Below are positions 41,001-53,159 of a stretch of DNA of 64,000 nt, one piece after another. The stretch comes from Labia minor (Eukaryota > Arthropoda > Insecta > Dermaptera > Spongiphoridae): assembly GCA_963082975.1 (NCBI GenBank), contig OY720346.1:71911267-71975266 (forward strand), in the 5' to 3' direction. Numbering within the stretch: the stretch's first letter is position 1; every line of letters starts with the position of its first letter. A model generated the notes under the pieces. It saw nothing but the letters and a program-made list of their open reading frames with translations. It was not told the DNA's origin and ran no database searches. A program made the translations under genes and the position numbers.

Positions 41001-42923
41001 TAATAACAACATTAAAGTAAATATTGATAGAGGTGTCAAAAAAAATTGATTTTTTTTTCTTATAAAACCTCAAGAATTTTAATTTTTATAGAAAAACAAA
41101 ACAAAAGAAAGATCATTTGTACACTTAAAGCTTGAAAAGATAAATTGTTATAAAATAATAACGAAAAGACAAGTACGCATTTTACCATATATATAAATAA
41201 ATATAATAATATATATATATAAATTAAATAAATAATAAAAAAACGATTAAAATTAAACGTCCTCTTTTTCTTATTATTCTAAATAAAAACTTTTCAATAT
41301 ATATATATATAGATATATAAATTGTTTTGTTATCTATGAAATATTTTTATATCATTCCTAAGCTTGAATAAATGCTTTCTATTGTATAGATTATTTTAAA
41401 AAAGTTTACAATATATTAATTAAGAAAAATGTGTTTTATTTATTTATTTTTCTTTTCTAATCCTTTGTTTCCACACCACAGAATATCAAAATATCCCTTA
41501 TAATTATAAATTTTGTTTCAATAGAGAATATTTTTAATATTTTTTGTCTTAATTTATTTAAATTAATATTTGACATTAATGTGATAATTGTTACGTTAAT
41601 TGTATTTTTTTTACACGCTTTTATTGGCTCTTATTTTGATTTTTCGTTCAATATGTCTCTTAACAAAACAAAGATAAATTTTTTTATTAGTGTTTTCGAA
41701 ATATGGTCCTCCGGCCCGGAAGACATTGTAAAAAAGTATTTTCCCAACCCTTAATGGGAAAAAGAAAAGGGCTGTATTTAGGGTTTTCCCGGAAATTATT
41801 CGATCCATGCTTGGACTTCAACGAACAATTAAAAAAAAATTGGCAAAATAGAGTTATGGCCTTACCAACCCATTTTGCTATTCGTTTTTATGTAATAGAT
41901 TATTATATTATATTAAATTGCAATTTATATATTATCTAAAATAATTTTTCAAGAAGCAAAATATTCAGGTATTTGAAAAATCTATGAAACAATTTATTTT
42001 TAACTTGGTTCCTTGTTCATTAACAATTGAATTTTGTTTGCTTGTAGAAGAATGAAAAAAAGGAGAAAGCAACAAAAACGACTTTTTCAAAGCTTTTGTG
42101 TTTACTTGAAAAGAAGAGACAATAATAATAAGAATAATAATACAACAAAAAGGATCTTGGCTAAAGATATTTCGGATGTGCTATTTCAGATCAAGAAAAA
42201 AGATATTCAAGGGTTTTTTTTTTTTGGTTGTGACAAAAGTTGGAATAAGAATTTATTGAAATTTTAAAATGTATTTAGAAAAAATTTGAAACCATGAATT
42301 TAACACAAAAATATATTTTGTTAAGTTCTAAAACATCTTATTTTAACTGATCTTAATATTTTTAATTATTATAAATTATTAATTTAAAAATCGAGAACAA
42401 AACATTCATGGGTTCTCTTTATTAAAAATATTCTTAATTATTTAAATTTTTACAAACTTGTATTAATTTATTAGACTAAAATTGTAAGAGAAACCATATA
42501 ATATAATAAATATTATGTAGATATATTATATAAGGATTTATTTTTATATTATATATAAAGAATATTGGAAAGGATATTGGATTGAATAAGGAAAATAAAA
42601 TAAATTCACAAATTTCATTTTATAATATTTATTAATATTCAATGAATTATTATTATTAATATTAATTAAGATATACATTACAAATATTAAATACAATCGC
42701 CATTTTTTAAATTAAACTTCAATTACTATATAATGAACAAGAATAGTATTTATTTTAATAGAGACATTATATTTATAAAAAATAAATAAATTTATAAATT
42801 TATAATTTTATAAATTATTTAAAATTATTTTTTAAATAATTTAATTTCAATAAAATAAAACAAAATTACAAAATGTTTATTTATTATTATTCTACAATAA
42901 TATCTTTTAACAAATATTAGAAT
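41001..42923. other. Gene-free AT-rich region
   Basis: Mostly A/T runs. A less AT-rich patch at 41700-41880 (CTCCGGCCCGGAAGACATTG) has short frames on both strands without recognisable protein motifs; it could be an old exon or repeat. No other signal. Confidence 0.5.
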
Positions 42924-43400
42924 AAGTACCGGGACCCCGAGCCTCGGCTCGGTACTTAAGTTAAAAAAAATGATTCATTATTATTGGATTTGGCTGGTAA
43001 TATTAATACCTGGGACACCGAGCTCTCGCTCTACCCTTTAAAAAATATTGATACACAATTCTTTAATTATTTATTACAATTATTAAATGAAACACATTTG
43101 CATCAATCTGATTAAAATTAATGAACTTGTGCTCCTCAATAATACATAAATATATAATATATAGGTACATATATTTTTTTTCTATAGTGTTTTTTTGAAA
43201 AACTGTTTAGCGCCCCAAGTGGTTATAAAACAAACTAAAGACAAAAAAACGTGCTTTGCAGCTTTTCGGAATTAAAAAAGCAAAATTGGCAGTCGTGGGA
43301 CTGGCCGACAGAAGTGAAAACTTCTGCGTAAGAAATTTTAAAACAGACGAAATTCGCGCTATTTCACGAGAAAGATGAATTTCATATGCATGTATATATA
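42924..43400 (-). repeat. Hairpin-ended repeat, inverted copy
   Basis: Begins AGTACCGGGACCCCGAGCCT, the complement of the 27128 end, and shares about 400 bases with 26650-27128, including the TAGCGCCCCAAGTGGTTATA piece. Beyond that it joins the CAGAAGTGAAAACTTCTGCG motif. Confidence 0.75.
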
Positions 43401-43996
43401 TATAACTTATATATTATTTTAAACATATATTTTAAACAAATTTGTAACTTATATTTATATATATATAAATACACAACTTTGTTTAAAATATTGCAATACG
43501 AACTGTTTTATAATTCTTATCTCTAACATAAAATATATATTTATTATGTGAAGTTCATTTCGTATAATTTTGATTATATATGTATATATGAAATGAACTT
43601 TACATAATAAATATATATTTATATGTTAGAGATAATTTATAAAACAGTTCTAATGACAATTCAAATTTCGCGCTCTGTTATAAGAAATTTGAAAGCAGAT
43701 GGTTTCATGGTGTTGGTCACGATCACGCGAGTTCTATACTTTTTCCCCATCCCGCAAAAGTGCTCAACGCCGCTAAAGAAGTTTTCACTTCAAAAATTAT
43801 TTAATATTTGGAAATATATCTGACTTATAGAAAAAATGAATATTAATTAAAGAAAGAAATAGTTTTTAAAATATCCTGAATAATATGTAACAATTTTCAA
43901 GATAGAAATTTATTACAATATTACAATTATTAACTGTTGCATCATTGCATCAATCTGATTAAAATGAATGGAACTTCGGGTACTCAATAATAATAA
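43401..43996. repeat. Palindromic AT-rich repeat and fragments
   Basis: 43500-43650 is the inverted counterpart of 16620-16770: TGAACTTCACATAATAAATA and GAACTTTACATAATAAATA flank an AT palindrome. 43690-43800 has the inverted TTAGCGGCG/GAAGTG family piece. No gene. Confidence 0.55.
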
Positions 43997-45562
43997 ATAA
44001 AATAATATTAATAAATATATTGAATAATATTTTATTGAAAAAATATTAAAACTTATAAAACTATCTAAAACTTTATTAATAAAAGAACAATGAATAAATA
44101 AATATAGAATAGTAATTTATTAAAAAGTAAACAATAGATAAAAAGAAAAAAAAATAACAAAATCATTATTTTCATTTTTAAATAACGATTCACCCGGCGA
44201 GTTTCGAACCGACGAAATCCACTCGTTAAAACATCAGTCCAACCGCTGGACTATATGTATTTAGATAAAAAATTGTCATTTTTTTACTGTCTTAGCAGGC
44301 AGTATTAAAAATTTTGACGTTTTCCATATATAATTTTCAATTAAGAAATTAATAATGAAGCTGTATGTTTCAAGAGATATCATCAATAAAACTTAATTTT
44401 TCTTTATAAATACTATATCTAGTGTGAATTTGAAAAAAATCGTTAGAGCGGTTTTTGAGAACCAATATATATAGATAAATACATATATACAATTTTAGCT
44501 AGCATAATAAGATAAGATAATATTAATAAATATATTGAATAATATTTTATTGAAAAAATATTAAAACTTATAAAACTATCTAAAACTTTATTAATAAAAG
44601 AACAATGAATAAATAAATATAGAATAGTAATTTATTAAAAAGTAAACAATAGATAAAAAGAAAAAAAAATAACAAAATCATTATTTTCATTTTTAAATAA
44701 CGATTCACCCGGCGAGTTTCGAACCGACGAAATCCACTCGTTAAAACATCAGTCCAACCGCTGGACTATATGTATTTAGATAAAAAATTGTCATTTTTTT
44801 ACTGTCTTAGCAGGCAGTATTAAAAATTTTGACGTTTTCCATATATAATTTTCAATTAAGAAATTAATAATGAAGCTGTATGTTTCAAGAGATATCATCA
44901 ATAAAACTTAATTTTTCTTTATAAATACTATATCTAGTGTGAATTTGAAAAAAATCGTTAGAGCGGTTTTTGAGAACCAATATATATAGATAAATACATA
45001 TATACAATTTTAGCTAGCATAATAAGATAAGATAAATAAAATAATATTAATAAATATATTGAATAATATTTTATTGAAAAAATATTAAAACTTATAAAAC
45101 TATCTAAAACTTTATTAATAAAAGAACAATGAATAAATAAATATAGAATAGTAATTTATTAAAAAGTAAACAATAGATAAAAAGAAAAAAAAATAACAAA
45201 ATCATTATTTTCATTTTTAAATAACGATTCACCCGGCGAGTTCCGAACCGACGAAATCCACTCGTTAAAACATCAGTCCAACCGCTGGACTATATGTATT
45301 TAGATAAAAAATTGTCATTTTTTTACTGTCTTAGCAGGCAGTATTAAAAATTTTGACGTTTTCCATATAATATATAATTTTCAATTAAGAAATTAATAAT
45401 GAAGCTGTATGTTTCAAGAGATATCATCAATAAAACTTAATTTTTCTTTATAAATACTATATCTAGTGTGAATTTGAAAAAAATCGTTAGAGCGGTTTTT
45501 GAGAACCATGATATATAGATAAATACATATATACAATTTTAGCTAGCATAATAAGATAAGAT
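43997..45562 (-). repeat. Threefold tandem repeat, ~520-bp unit, with Pol III-like boxes
   Basis: Units start at about 44001, 44518 and 45040. They are almost identical (single-base changes plus an ATAT insertion in unit 3). Each is a minus-strand GCTAGC-family copy with GGTTCGAAACTC (B-box-like) and TAGTCCAGCGGTTGG (A-box-like), at 44192-44257, 44706-44773 and 45228-45295. The T stem does not pair, so these are not tRNA genes. High identity suggests recent tandem duplication. Confidence 0.9.
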
Positions 45563-45838
45563 ATATTTATAATATTAACTTTAACAATATTTTTTTTAAT
45601 TTAAATACAAACATACAATGGTAATTTATTTAATTTTTTTTATATTAAAGTAGTATTTATTTTCAATTATTAAAACGTATATTTAAATATTTTTAATATT
45701 ATTATTATACAATATAAAACTTAAATATGAAAATAACTTAAACTTTTATAACGATCATAATAAATATTTATAAACATTTATTTTTAATACACTTACATTA
45801 TAACCAAATATAAAAACCGATAAAAGGTAATATTGAAA
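45563..45838. other. Downstream flank of the F-box gene
   Basis: AT-rich 3' flank. AATAAA-type signals in the minus direction are frequent; I could not single one out. Confidence 0.4.
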
Positions 45839-47197
45839 TCAATACTCTACACTTTCGATTATACTTGCACAAGGTAACAATTCTTTTAAATTCTTATGAG
45901 TATCTCGAGCATACACATTAGGTGGCCAGTCTTCTTGTAAAATGTTCAATGTATGAACACGCAAGTTATTTTTAATTGTGCTAAAATCAATTTTTATATT
46001 TGTGACCTGAAGAATTAATTGATAGAATGTTTTACATTGAAAAATGTATGGAAGTACTTCATTACATATTTCTACACATTCATACAATGATAAAATATTT
46101 AATTTTTTTATTTTAAAGATATCCTCTAGATCACTAGAAATTAATAATTTACAGTCTTCTAATCGGAGGTCAGTTAAATTTTCAAATTGATTAAGCAATT
46201 TCAAGGCATTTTTCTGGACATCTTGGCAATAAACTATTTTCAAATTTGTTAATGGTAACCTTTTTTTAAGAAACACTTTAACTAGTTGCTCTGTAAAGGA
46301 TTGAATTTCCATAAGCATTACTTTTTTCAATTTACCTAATGGTGCAATTTCAAAATAACTCCTGAGAATTTTTTCTGGGCCAGGATATCTAATCTGTAGA
46401 TGTTCTAAATTTTCTAATTTTGACAAATAAGATGGCCAGGTATTATTATTCCTATCAAAACCGATTTCTAATTGTCTTAAATTAGATAAGTTAAATATTG
46501 TTTCCAATGATTCAATTGTTTTTATCCAAAAACAAGGCAATTTTAATGTTACCAGTTTGTTCATTTTCATAAATAATTTATTAGTTAAAAAACGTTCGCT
46601 TTGAATAATTAACTTTTTTAAATTTGGAAAAAAATAATTAATAGCCCATAGAAAAATATCATGATCTCCTATGTGCCCTGATATAATAATTTCCTCTACC
46701 TTATTGAAAATAGGACAAGTTGGCGATTTACCTTCTTCGACATCACTTGATAATTTTATTAGAAAATCTCGTATTATATCTAATGTACTTGTAGAGTAAA
46801 AATGAAAAACAATTTTTTTTAATCTTGGCATGGATGAATGTTTTATAAACTTGATTAAAAATTTATAATTCCACTCAGTTACAACAACAGTTTTTATTAA
46901 AAAATAGAATCGTTCAAAAAACTTTGCGGGGAATGAATCGGAATCGTCGGAAAATATTTTAGGTGAGGAAGAAACAATTCCAGAATTGATAATCGCATCG
47001 TAATAATATGGATCTTCACTAAAATCAAGCAATTGTTCAAATGTTGAATATTTCAGAATATTACCTACTAATTCTTGCGGTAATCTCCTCATATGTTGAT
47101 ATAATTCTTGATAACAACTGTAATTTACAGTTGTTTCATTTACAGGAGTCATCTTCTGAACACAATGGTGGGTTGTTTTCATCTTTTTCGATGCCAT
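45839..47197 (-). CDS. F-box / leucine-rich-repeat-like protein
   Basis: Single-exon gene, 452 codons from ATG 47197 (MASKKMKTTHHCVQ). The frame is open to 47224 but only with a TTG. Residues about 36-65 (RRLPQELVGNILKYSTFEQL) fit the F-box helix pattern Leu-Pro-x-Glu-Leu. Downstream, irregular repeats of the LxxLxL type (NLRQLEIGF, NLEHLQIRY, LTNLKIVYC, NLTDLRLEDC, KLNILSLYEC) fit a leucine-rich repeat horseshoe. Such proteins recruit substrates to SCF ubiquitin ligases via Skp1. The substrate is unknown. No frameshift or stop; codon use is AT-rich like the surrounding DNA, so it looks like a resident gene. Closest paralogue unknown. It could be a recent member of an insect-expanded F-box family. 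Confidence 0.8.
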   Translation of the reverse strand: MASKKMKTTHHCVQKMTPVNETTVNYSCYQELYQHMRRLPQELVGNILKYSTFEQLLDFSEDPYYYDAIINSGIVSSSPKIFSDDSDSFPAKFFERFYFLIKTVVVTEWNYKFLIKFIKHSSMPRLKKIVFHFYSTSTLDIIRDFLIKLSSDVEEGKSPTCPIFNKVEEIIISGHIGDHDIFLWAINYFFPNLKKLIIQSERFLTNKLFMKMNKLVTLKLPCFWIKTIESLETIFNLSNLRQLEIGFDRNNNTWPSYLSKLENLEHLQIRYPGPEKILRSYFEIAPLGKLKKVMLMEIQSFTEQLVKVFLKKRLPLTNLKIVYCQDVQKNALKLLNQFENLTDLRLEDCKLLISSDLEDIFKIKKLNILSLYECVEICNEVLPYIFQCKTFYQLILQVTNIKIDFSTIKNNLRVHTLNILQEDWPPNVYARDTHKNLKELLPCASIIESVEY

Positions 47198-47550
47198 GAT
47201 TAACAAACAAAAAAAACAAAACAAATTGGAAAGTACACTCAGTTAGCAAGCGTGCTAATGTTGACTTGGTGAGATGCAGAGAGCAAATGATAGCTGAAAG
47301 AAATGGAGGAGGCCGTTTATGTCGAAAAAAGGTGTGTTGGAACAGGCAACCAATCAGAAGACCCCTTAAGTAAAAATAAGAAGAGTGGGGTTCGAACCTT
47401 TTTTCTACCTCTCTATTGTATTTGTTCAATATTTTGATTTTCTTATTTTTTTAGTCTCTCTTTGTAAAGATAAAATTATAACTTTCAAATGATTTTAAAT
47501 GTAATTATTAAAAAATCAGGAATTATAATTATTAAAAAAGTCAAAATTGT
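47198..47550 (-). other. Upstream region of the F-box gene
   Basis: Candidate promoter/5' UTR. It is less AT-rich near 47225-47400 (GAGAGCAAATGATAGCTGAA). No clear TATA box. It ends where repeat block copy B starts. Confidence 0.4.
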
Positions 47551-48690
47551 TCATCAAATAGCCTTTTTATCTATGTTCAAAAAATATACATAATATATAT
47601 CTTTACTATTTCGCCAGAGAATTCATCATTAATTTTAATGGTATAAAATATTCATAATTATCTTCAAAATAAAAATCTTTTCTGAATTCAAATTGTATGC
47701 TTCAGAATAATAATAATCGGAGTAAAACAAAAGGAGTTAGTTACTAAAAGTAATTAATCGTTAATTGTATTACAAGTAATTAAATATAATTCTCATATTG
47801 ATGAAAAATCCATAAAATAAATGAACCAAATATAACTTCTATTTATAAAGTGACAGCAAGTAGTAAATGATTATTATTTCATAATTATAAATTAAAATTA
47901 AGGATATTGGAATTAAACAAGTACGACAAAATAAATTCATAAAGTGTATTATCAAATATTTATTGAAAGTTTTAATATTCATTTAATAATTTATTTCAAA
48001 TAATATTTTTCGTTGTGTATGAAAGAATACATCCATAAACTTTGTCAGGCTTATAGAAAAAGTATTTGATTCTTTCAAGTCCATGAGAAAAACCTTATTT
48101 TATAAAAAAAATTTATATTGAAATTATTCTTAGTTTCTTTTAAAAATTGTATTTTGTTTTTAATTGAAAAGGACAAACAATAATAATACAACAAAAGGCA
48201 AATTTATACCGGTTAGTTAATAAAGTCCCGAAATCGTAATGGGGAATGTGATAAAAGTTTTTATTTTATGAAAATTCACTCAGTTTGGGCCAATTGTAAA
48301 AACTGAATATATATATACTTTTAGCCACCACCCCACTCTTTGATTTTATTCGGTTCGGTTTGGATATAGGAAAATTATTTAATTAATTAATTTTTTAATC
48401 CAAACCAAAAAAAAAAACGAAGAGTGAGCTTAAAACATTATTATTTATTTAATTAAGTAACTTTTTAATTCAAACCTAAACAAAAAAGCCCGACTAGTGG
48501 GGTTAAAAAATTAATTAATTAAATAATTTTCCTATATCCAAACGGAACCGAAAAAAAACCGATGAACGGGGTGTTGTAATATATATAATGCCACCAATAT
48601 GGTTCCTTTAATACGTAAGTACCCTTTTTAGTTGTGAAATATAAAATATTGTAATTCGTGACATCTTACGCCATATTGTCTAACCAAACA
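47551..48690. repeat. Dispersed repeat block, copy B, first part
   Basis: Matches 1-1150 with small indels, including the foldback MITE at about 48323-48575. It breaks off near 48690 and resumes at 54450. Confidence 0.85.
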
Positions 48691-48985
48691 TTATTTTTAA
48701 TACACTTTATTTAACTCACACTGTCCGGTTGTCCGGTTGTCCGTTTGTACGCGGCATTAAATAATCGATATTTCAACAACTTCCCGTCATTCAATCAACT
48801 TGAAATTTTGCATACGCGCTTGCTCCTACTAATACACGAATCAATTGAAAAATCCACTGAATTATTTATCTATTAGTGGTAATTAATTAACTAAACTTTC
48901 ATATGGAATAGTTCACTATTTCGATCATAGATGGCGATAGCAGTTCTAGAGGCGCTGAACACGACTAAAAAGTATAAAATAAATC
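48691..48985. repeat. Unrecognised repeat piece
   Basis: Starts at the break in copy B. Contains three GTCCGGTTGTCCG-type words and TTGAAATTTTGCATACGCGC. It looks like a repeat but has no partner in this window. No coding sequence. Confidence 0.4.
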
Positions 48986-49780
48986 TTATCTTATTATGCT
49001 AGCTAAAATTGTTTGTTTCTAACTGGGTTCTCAAAAACCGCTCTAACGATTTTTTTTCAAATTCACACTAGATATAGTATTTATAAAGAAAAATTAAGTT
49101 TTATTGATCATATCTCTGGAAAAATACTTTTTCATTATTTATTTCTTAATTTAAAATTATATATGGGTGACGTCAAAAGTGGCATCCATTTTTACTTTAT
49201 TAACTGAAATTGTATTAATATTTTTTTTTATTTAAAATATTTTAATATTTATTATTTAATTTCGAAATAAAATTAAAAATATTTATTTTTAATAAAATAT
49301 ATATATATATTTATTAATCTCTCTCAAAAAAAAAAATAAACAAAAACAACAAATACGGTTTAGTAATTGGCTTGAATAGATAGTAAAATAATGTCATTTT
49401 TATTATCTTAATATATTGGTCCAGTGGTTAGAATGACTTTTGGCGAGTGGAGTTCGAAGGGTCGAAGCTTGACTCGAGCATCGATATTTAAAAATAATAA
49501 ATTTGTTATTTTGTTTTTTAATCTATTTTCATGTTTATTTTTTATTAAATTATTATTTTATATTTATTTATTCATTGTTCTTTTATTAAATTTAATATTT
49601 ATTATAATATTATTTATTATTAATTTATATATGACGTCACAAATTACATTCACATTGAAATTTGACTCCCGCCTTTTTTTAAAGGATATTGTATTAATAT
49701 TTTTTTTATATTTAAAATATTTTAAAAATTTTTCTTTAATTTCGAAAAAAATTAAAAATATATATTTTAATAATATTTAA
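48986..49780 (+). repeat. GCTAGC-family repeat with Pol III-like boxes
   Basis: CTTATTATGCTAGCTAAAAT start at about 48991. The A-box-like TTGGTCCAGTGGTTAGAA is at about 49416 and a decayed B-box region is near 49460. A second CTCCCGCCTTTTTTT body starts at about 49665. Confidence 0.75.
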
Positions 49781-50196
49781 GGTTGTTAAAGTTTATATTT
49801 AAACATTAAATATAACAAATCTTATAATAAATTTTTAATTCTTAATTTTAAATTTAATTTTTTCTCTTCTTTTAGCCCAGATCTCCGGGTCAGTTCACGC
49901 CCATTCAAAGTCCACCCCTTTCCATTACACTTTTGTGACCAAACGTTATTCTTTTTTTTAAATTTCCCCCTTCAATATCTCTACCATATAAAAAAATCAT
50001 TACAATATATACTATGAATATAATAACAGTAGTGTATATCTATATATAATATATATATATTAAATAATTATTATAAATACATATATAATATAAGTTATAT
50101 TATATATTATAAATAAATTATATTTTTTACTGGAAATGATAGATATAGAAATTTTCATAAAATTTATTTTCATCAAAGATCATTTGATTACGTTTT
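49781..50196. other. Gene-free AT-rich stretch
   Basis: Contains a short unrecognised patch at 49875-49950 (CCCAGATCTCCGGGTCAG) and long TATA runs. Confidence 0.5.
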
Positions 50197-50490
50197 TATT
50201 GAAGTGAAACTTCTTTAGCGGCGTCCTGACATTTGGTTGAGAATGGAGAGTGAATTGAAAAATTGAAATTTCGTAACGCGTTACGTTACGCTAGGTCCAA
50301 AGTCCATGGTGCGCATGCGCGCGAGTACGTTGACCCGGAATAATATTTCTCAGCTTCTACTGGGTCAAAGAATAAAAATTAGTATGACTTATGATCAAAA
50401 GAGGGCGAGATCTCCACCTTGTCCAGTAGATATCGCAATTAAATACAATTTGAATTTAAATATATATTAATTTCAAAATTTGCCTAAACA
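50197..50490 (+). repeat. GAAGTGAAACTTC repeat, short copy
   Basis: From GAAGTGAAACTTCTTTAGCG through AACGCGTTACG, CTAGGTCCAAAGTCCATGG and TGCGCATGCGCGC to GTAGATATCGCAATTAAATA. It matches 51217-51680, except that the latter has an extra ~195 bases. Confidence 0.88.
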
Positions 50491-51216
50491 TTACATATAT
50501 ATGAATATAATATAAATAAAAATAAAAATATTTATATTATATTCATATATATGTAAAATAATAATTATATTATTTTAATATTCCTATAAGTTGGTATCAC
50601 AATTTATTATTATTATGAATTATTTATAAGTAATTAATATTATTAATTGGTATTAATAAATAAATAATATTAATTATATTAACTTAATATTTCTAACTTT
50701 GTATTACAATAATGAGACGGAATTGTTGTGTGTTAAATTAGATTTAATTAAAGATTGAATTTAGAATAATTAAAAGGGTTATTGAAACCGCGTATGCTGA
50801 TTAGGGAATGACAAGATTGAATAGGTTCAATTAAAAAATGCTTATATAAAATTATAACTAAAAATGATTTATTTAATAAAACTATAAGAATTTAAATTAC
50901 AATTTAATTAATTTTTTGTGAATAAATAAACATATATAAAATAATAAAAATAATTTAAAGATACAACTCGTTGAGAAATGAACTTATAATTAACATTTCC
51001 TTTAAAACTGTTTAAAACCCCAGAGTGGACGCTGACAATTTGGGTTTTTCCTGGTAAGACTGTCCCCCCTCCCTGGTTTTTCCCAATAACAAAGTGAAAG
51101 AAAATTCCCTTATGTTGCCTCCCCTTCCGACCCCCTAAGAGGGGTTATTTTAAAGGAACAATCGGAAAATAATTTTAAATGAATGAATAAATGAAAATTC
51201 AAATTTTATATATAGT
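50491..51216. other. Gene-free spacer between the two copies
   Basis: AT-rich with a GC-richer patch at 51010-51150 (CTTCCGACCCCCTAAGAGGG). No gene recognised. Confidence 0.5.
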
Positions 51217-51690
51217 TTTTGAAGTGAAACTTCTTTAGCGGCGTCCTGACATTTGGTTGAGAATGGAGAGTGAATTGAAAAATTGAAATTTCGTAACGCG
51301 TTACGAAACGCAAGAGAGAAAAAAGATATAGATATAACGAGTGAGAATGAGATAGCCTCTATCTCCGTCTCTCTTTTGTGCGGTGTTTCGTTCTTGAGAG
51401 AGAGGCTATCTGGGTCTTTCTTTTGTCCGGTCTTTCGGTCTTGAGAAAGAGGCTATCTGCGTGTTGCTTTTGTGCTGTCTTTCGTTCTAATACCCTCTCG
51501 CTAGGTCCAAAGTCCATGGCGCGCATGCGCGCCAGTACGTTGACCCGGAATAATATTTCTCAGCTTCTACTGGGTCAAAGAATAAAAATTAGTATGACTT
51601 ATGATCAAAAGAGGGCGAGATCTCCACCTTGTCCAGTAGATATCGCAATTAAATACAATTTGAATTTAAATATATATGAATTTCAAAATT
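51217..51690 (+). repeat. GAAGTGAAACTTC repeat, long copy with minisatellite
   Basis: Same family as 50197-50490, with an extra segment at about 51309-51502. That segment holds three ~47-base units containing GAGGCTATCT and TCTTTCGGTCTTGAGAAAG. The open frame 51378-51707 runs across the repeat and is not a gene. Confidence 0.8.
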
Positions 51691-52059
51691 TGCCTAAACA
51701 TTTATAAAAATAAATATACATATGAAATTTGTTATTTTTTTTTAATATTAAAAAATATTTAATTTGAGATTAATTATATGTAAAAAGATCAACTATCAAA
51801 TAGATTCAAACTTTTATTTTCTTTGATTAGATTATAATTAAATATTATTTATATTATTTAAAAATTATTATTTTTCTATTTATTAAGGATGTCTATTAAA
51901 AAATTGTAATTAACCTTATCATATGTCAAATATTATAGCTAAGTTTTTTTGAATTTTTTAAAATTTTTTATATAATTAATCTCAAATTAAATATTTTTTA
52001 ATATTAAAAAATAACAAATTTCATATGTATATTTATTTATTTTTAATATTAAACGTATT
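51691..52059. repeat. AT-rich inverted repeat pair
   Basis: About 51717-51780 (AATATACATATGAAATTTGT, then TTAATATTAAAAAATATTTA) recurs inverted at about 51970-52040, forming a ~60-base imperfect foldback. Confidence 0.75.
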
Positions 52060-52925
52060 TCATATTTTTTGAGAGAGATTAATAAATATATATATATTTT
52101 ATTAAAAATAAATATTTTTAATTTTATTTCGAAATTAAATAATGAATTTTAAAATATTTTAAATATAAAAAAATGTTAATACAATATCATTTAAAAAAAA
52201 AGCGGGATTAATAAATATATATATATATTTTATTAAAAATAAATATTTTTAATTTTATTTCGAAATTAAATAATAAATTTTAAAATATTTTAAATATAAA
52301 ATTTCGAAATTAAATAATGAATTTTAAAATATTTTAAATATAAAAAAATGTTAATACAATATCATTTAAAAAAAAAGCGGGATTAATAAATATATATATA
52401 TATTTTATTAAAAATAAATATTTTTAATTTTATTTCGAAATTAAATAATAAATTTTAAAATATTTTAAATATAAAATTTCGAAATTAAATAATGAATTTT
52501 AAAATATTTTAAATATAAAAAAATGTTAATACAATATCATTTAAAAAAAAAGCGGGATTAATAAATATATATATATATTTTATTAAAAATAAATATTTTT
52601 AATTTTATTTCGAAATTAAATAATAAATTTTAAAATATTTTAAATATAAAAAAAATATTAATACAAAATTAAAAAAAGGCGGGAGTAAAATTTCAAAATG
52701 GATGCCATTTACGTCACCCATATATAATTTTCAATTAAGAAATTAATAATGAAGCTGTAAGTTTCAAGAGATGTAATCAATAAAACTCAATTTTTCTTTA
52801 TTTCTTTATAAATACTATATCTAGTGTGAATTTGAAAAAAATCGTTAGAGCGGTTTTTGAGAACCAATGGTTATAGATAAATAGATAGATATATACAATT
52901 TTAGCTAGCATAATAAGATAAGATA
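52060..52925 (-). repeat. GCTAGC-family repeat with internal tandem array
   Basis: Minus-strand copy. The body is amplified into about three ~177-base units (from about 52205, 52383 and 52557), each with AAAAAAAAAGCGGGATTAAT and a doubled TTTCGAAATTAAATAATGAA segment. The right end, at 52890-52925, is the GCTAGC terminus. Confidence 0.85.
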
Positions 52926-53159
52926 TATATCGTGAAATAATTAAAATTCTCAAGTCAAATATACAGCGTGCACGCATACCGACGCATGTAATTGTGTGTG
53001 TGAACATGGTCGGCGATTCACACGCCAACACATACAGTTATGTGCGTCGATGACCATTCACGTTATTTATCCGAATCTCAACATTACTTTAACACTACTA
53101 AATCAATTTAAAATTATTATTGCATTTAAAACTGCTTTTCTCTACTCCACAGATTTCAC

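Noticed and set aside
41611..42267. Possible exons around 41700 and 42050
   Set aside because: Short frames on both strands with no recognisable motif or convincing splice borders.
44192..45295. Three tRNA-like stretches as tRNA genes
   Set aside because: A- and B-box-like words are present but the T stem and acceptor stem do not pair; repeated in dispersed copies as part of a mobile repeat.
43997..45562. CRISPR-like array
   Set aside because: Units are ~520 bp, contiguous and near-identical with no short repeat/unique spacer pattern, in eukaryotic DNA.
51378..51707. 109-codon open frame
   Set aside because: Spans a minisatellite and repeat whose other copy (50197) lacks the frame.
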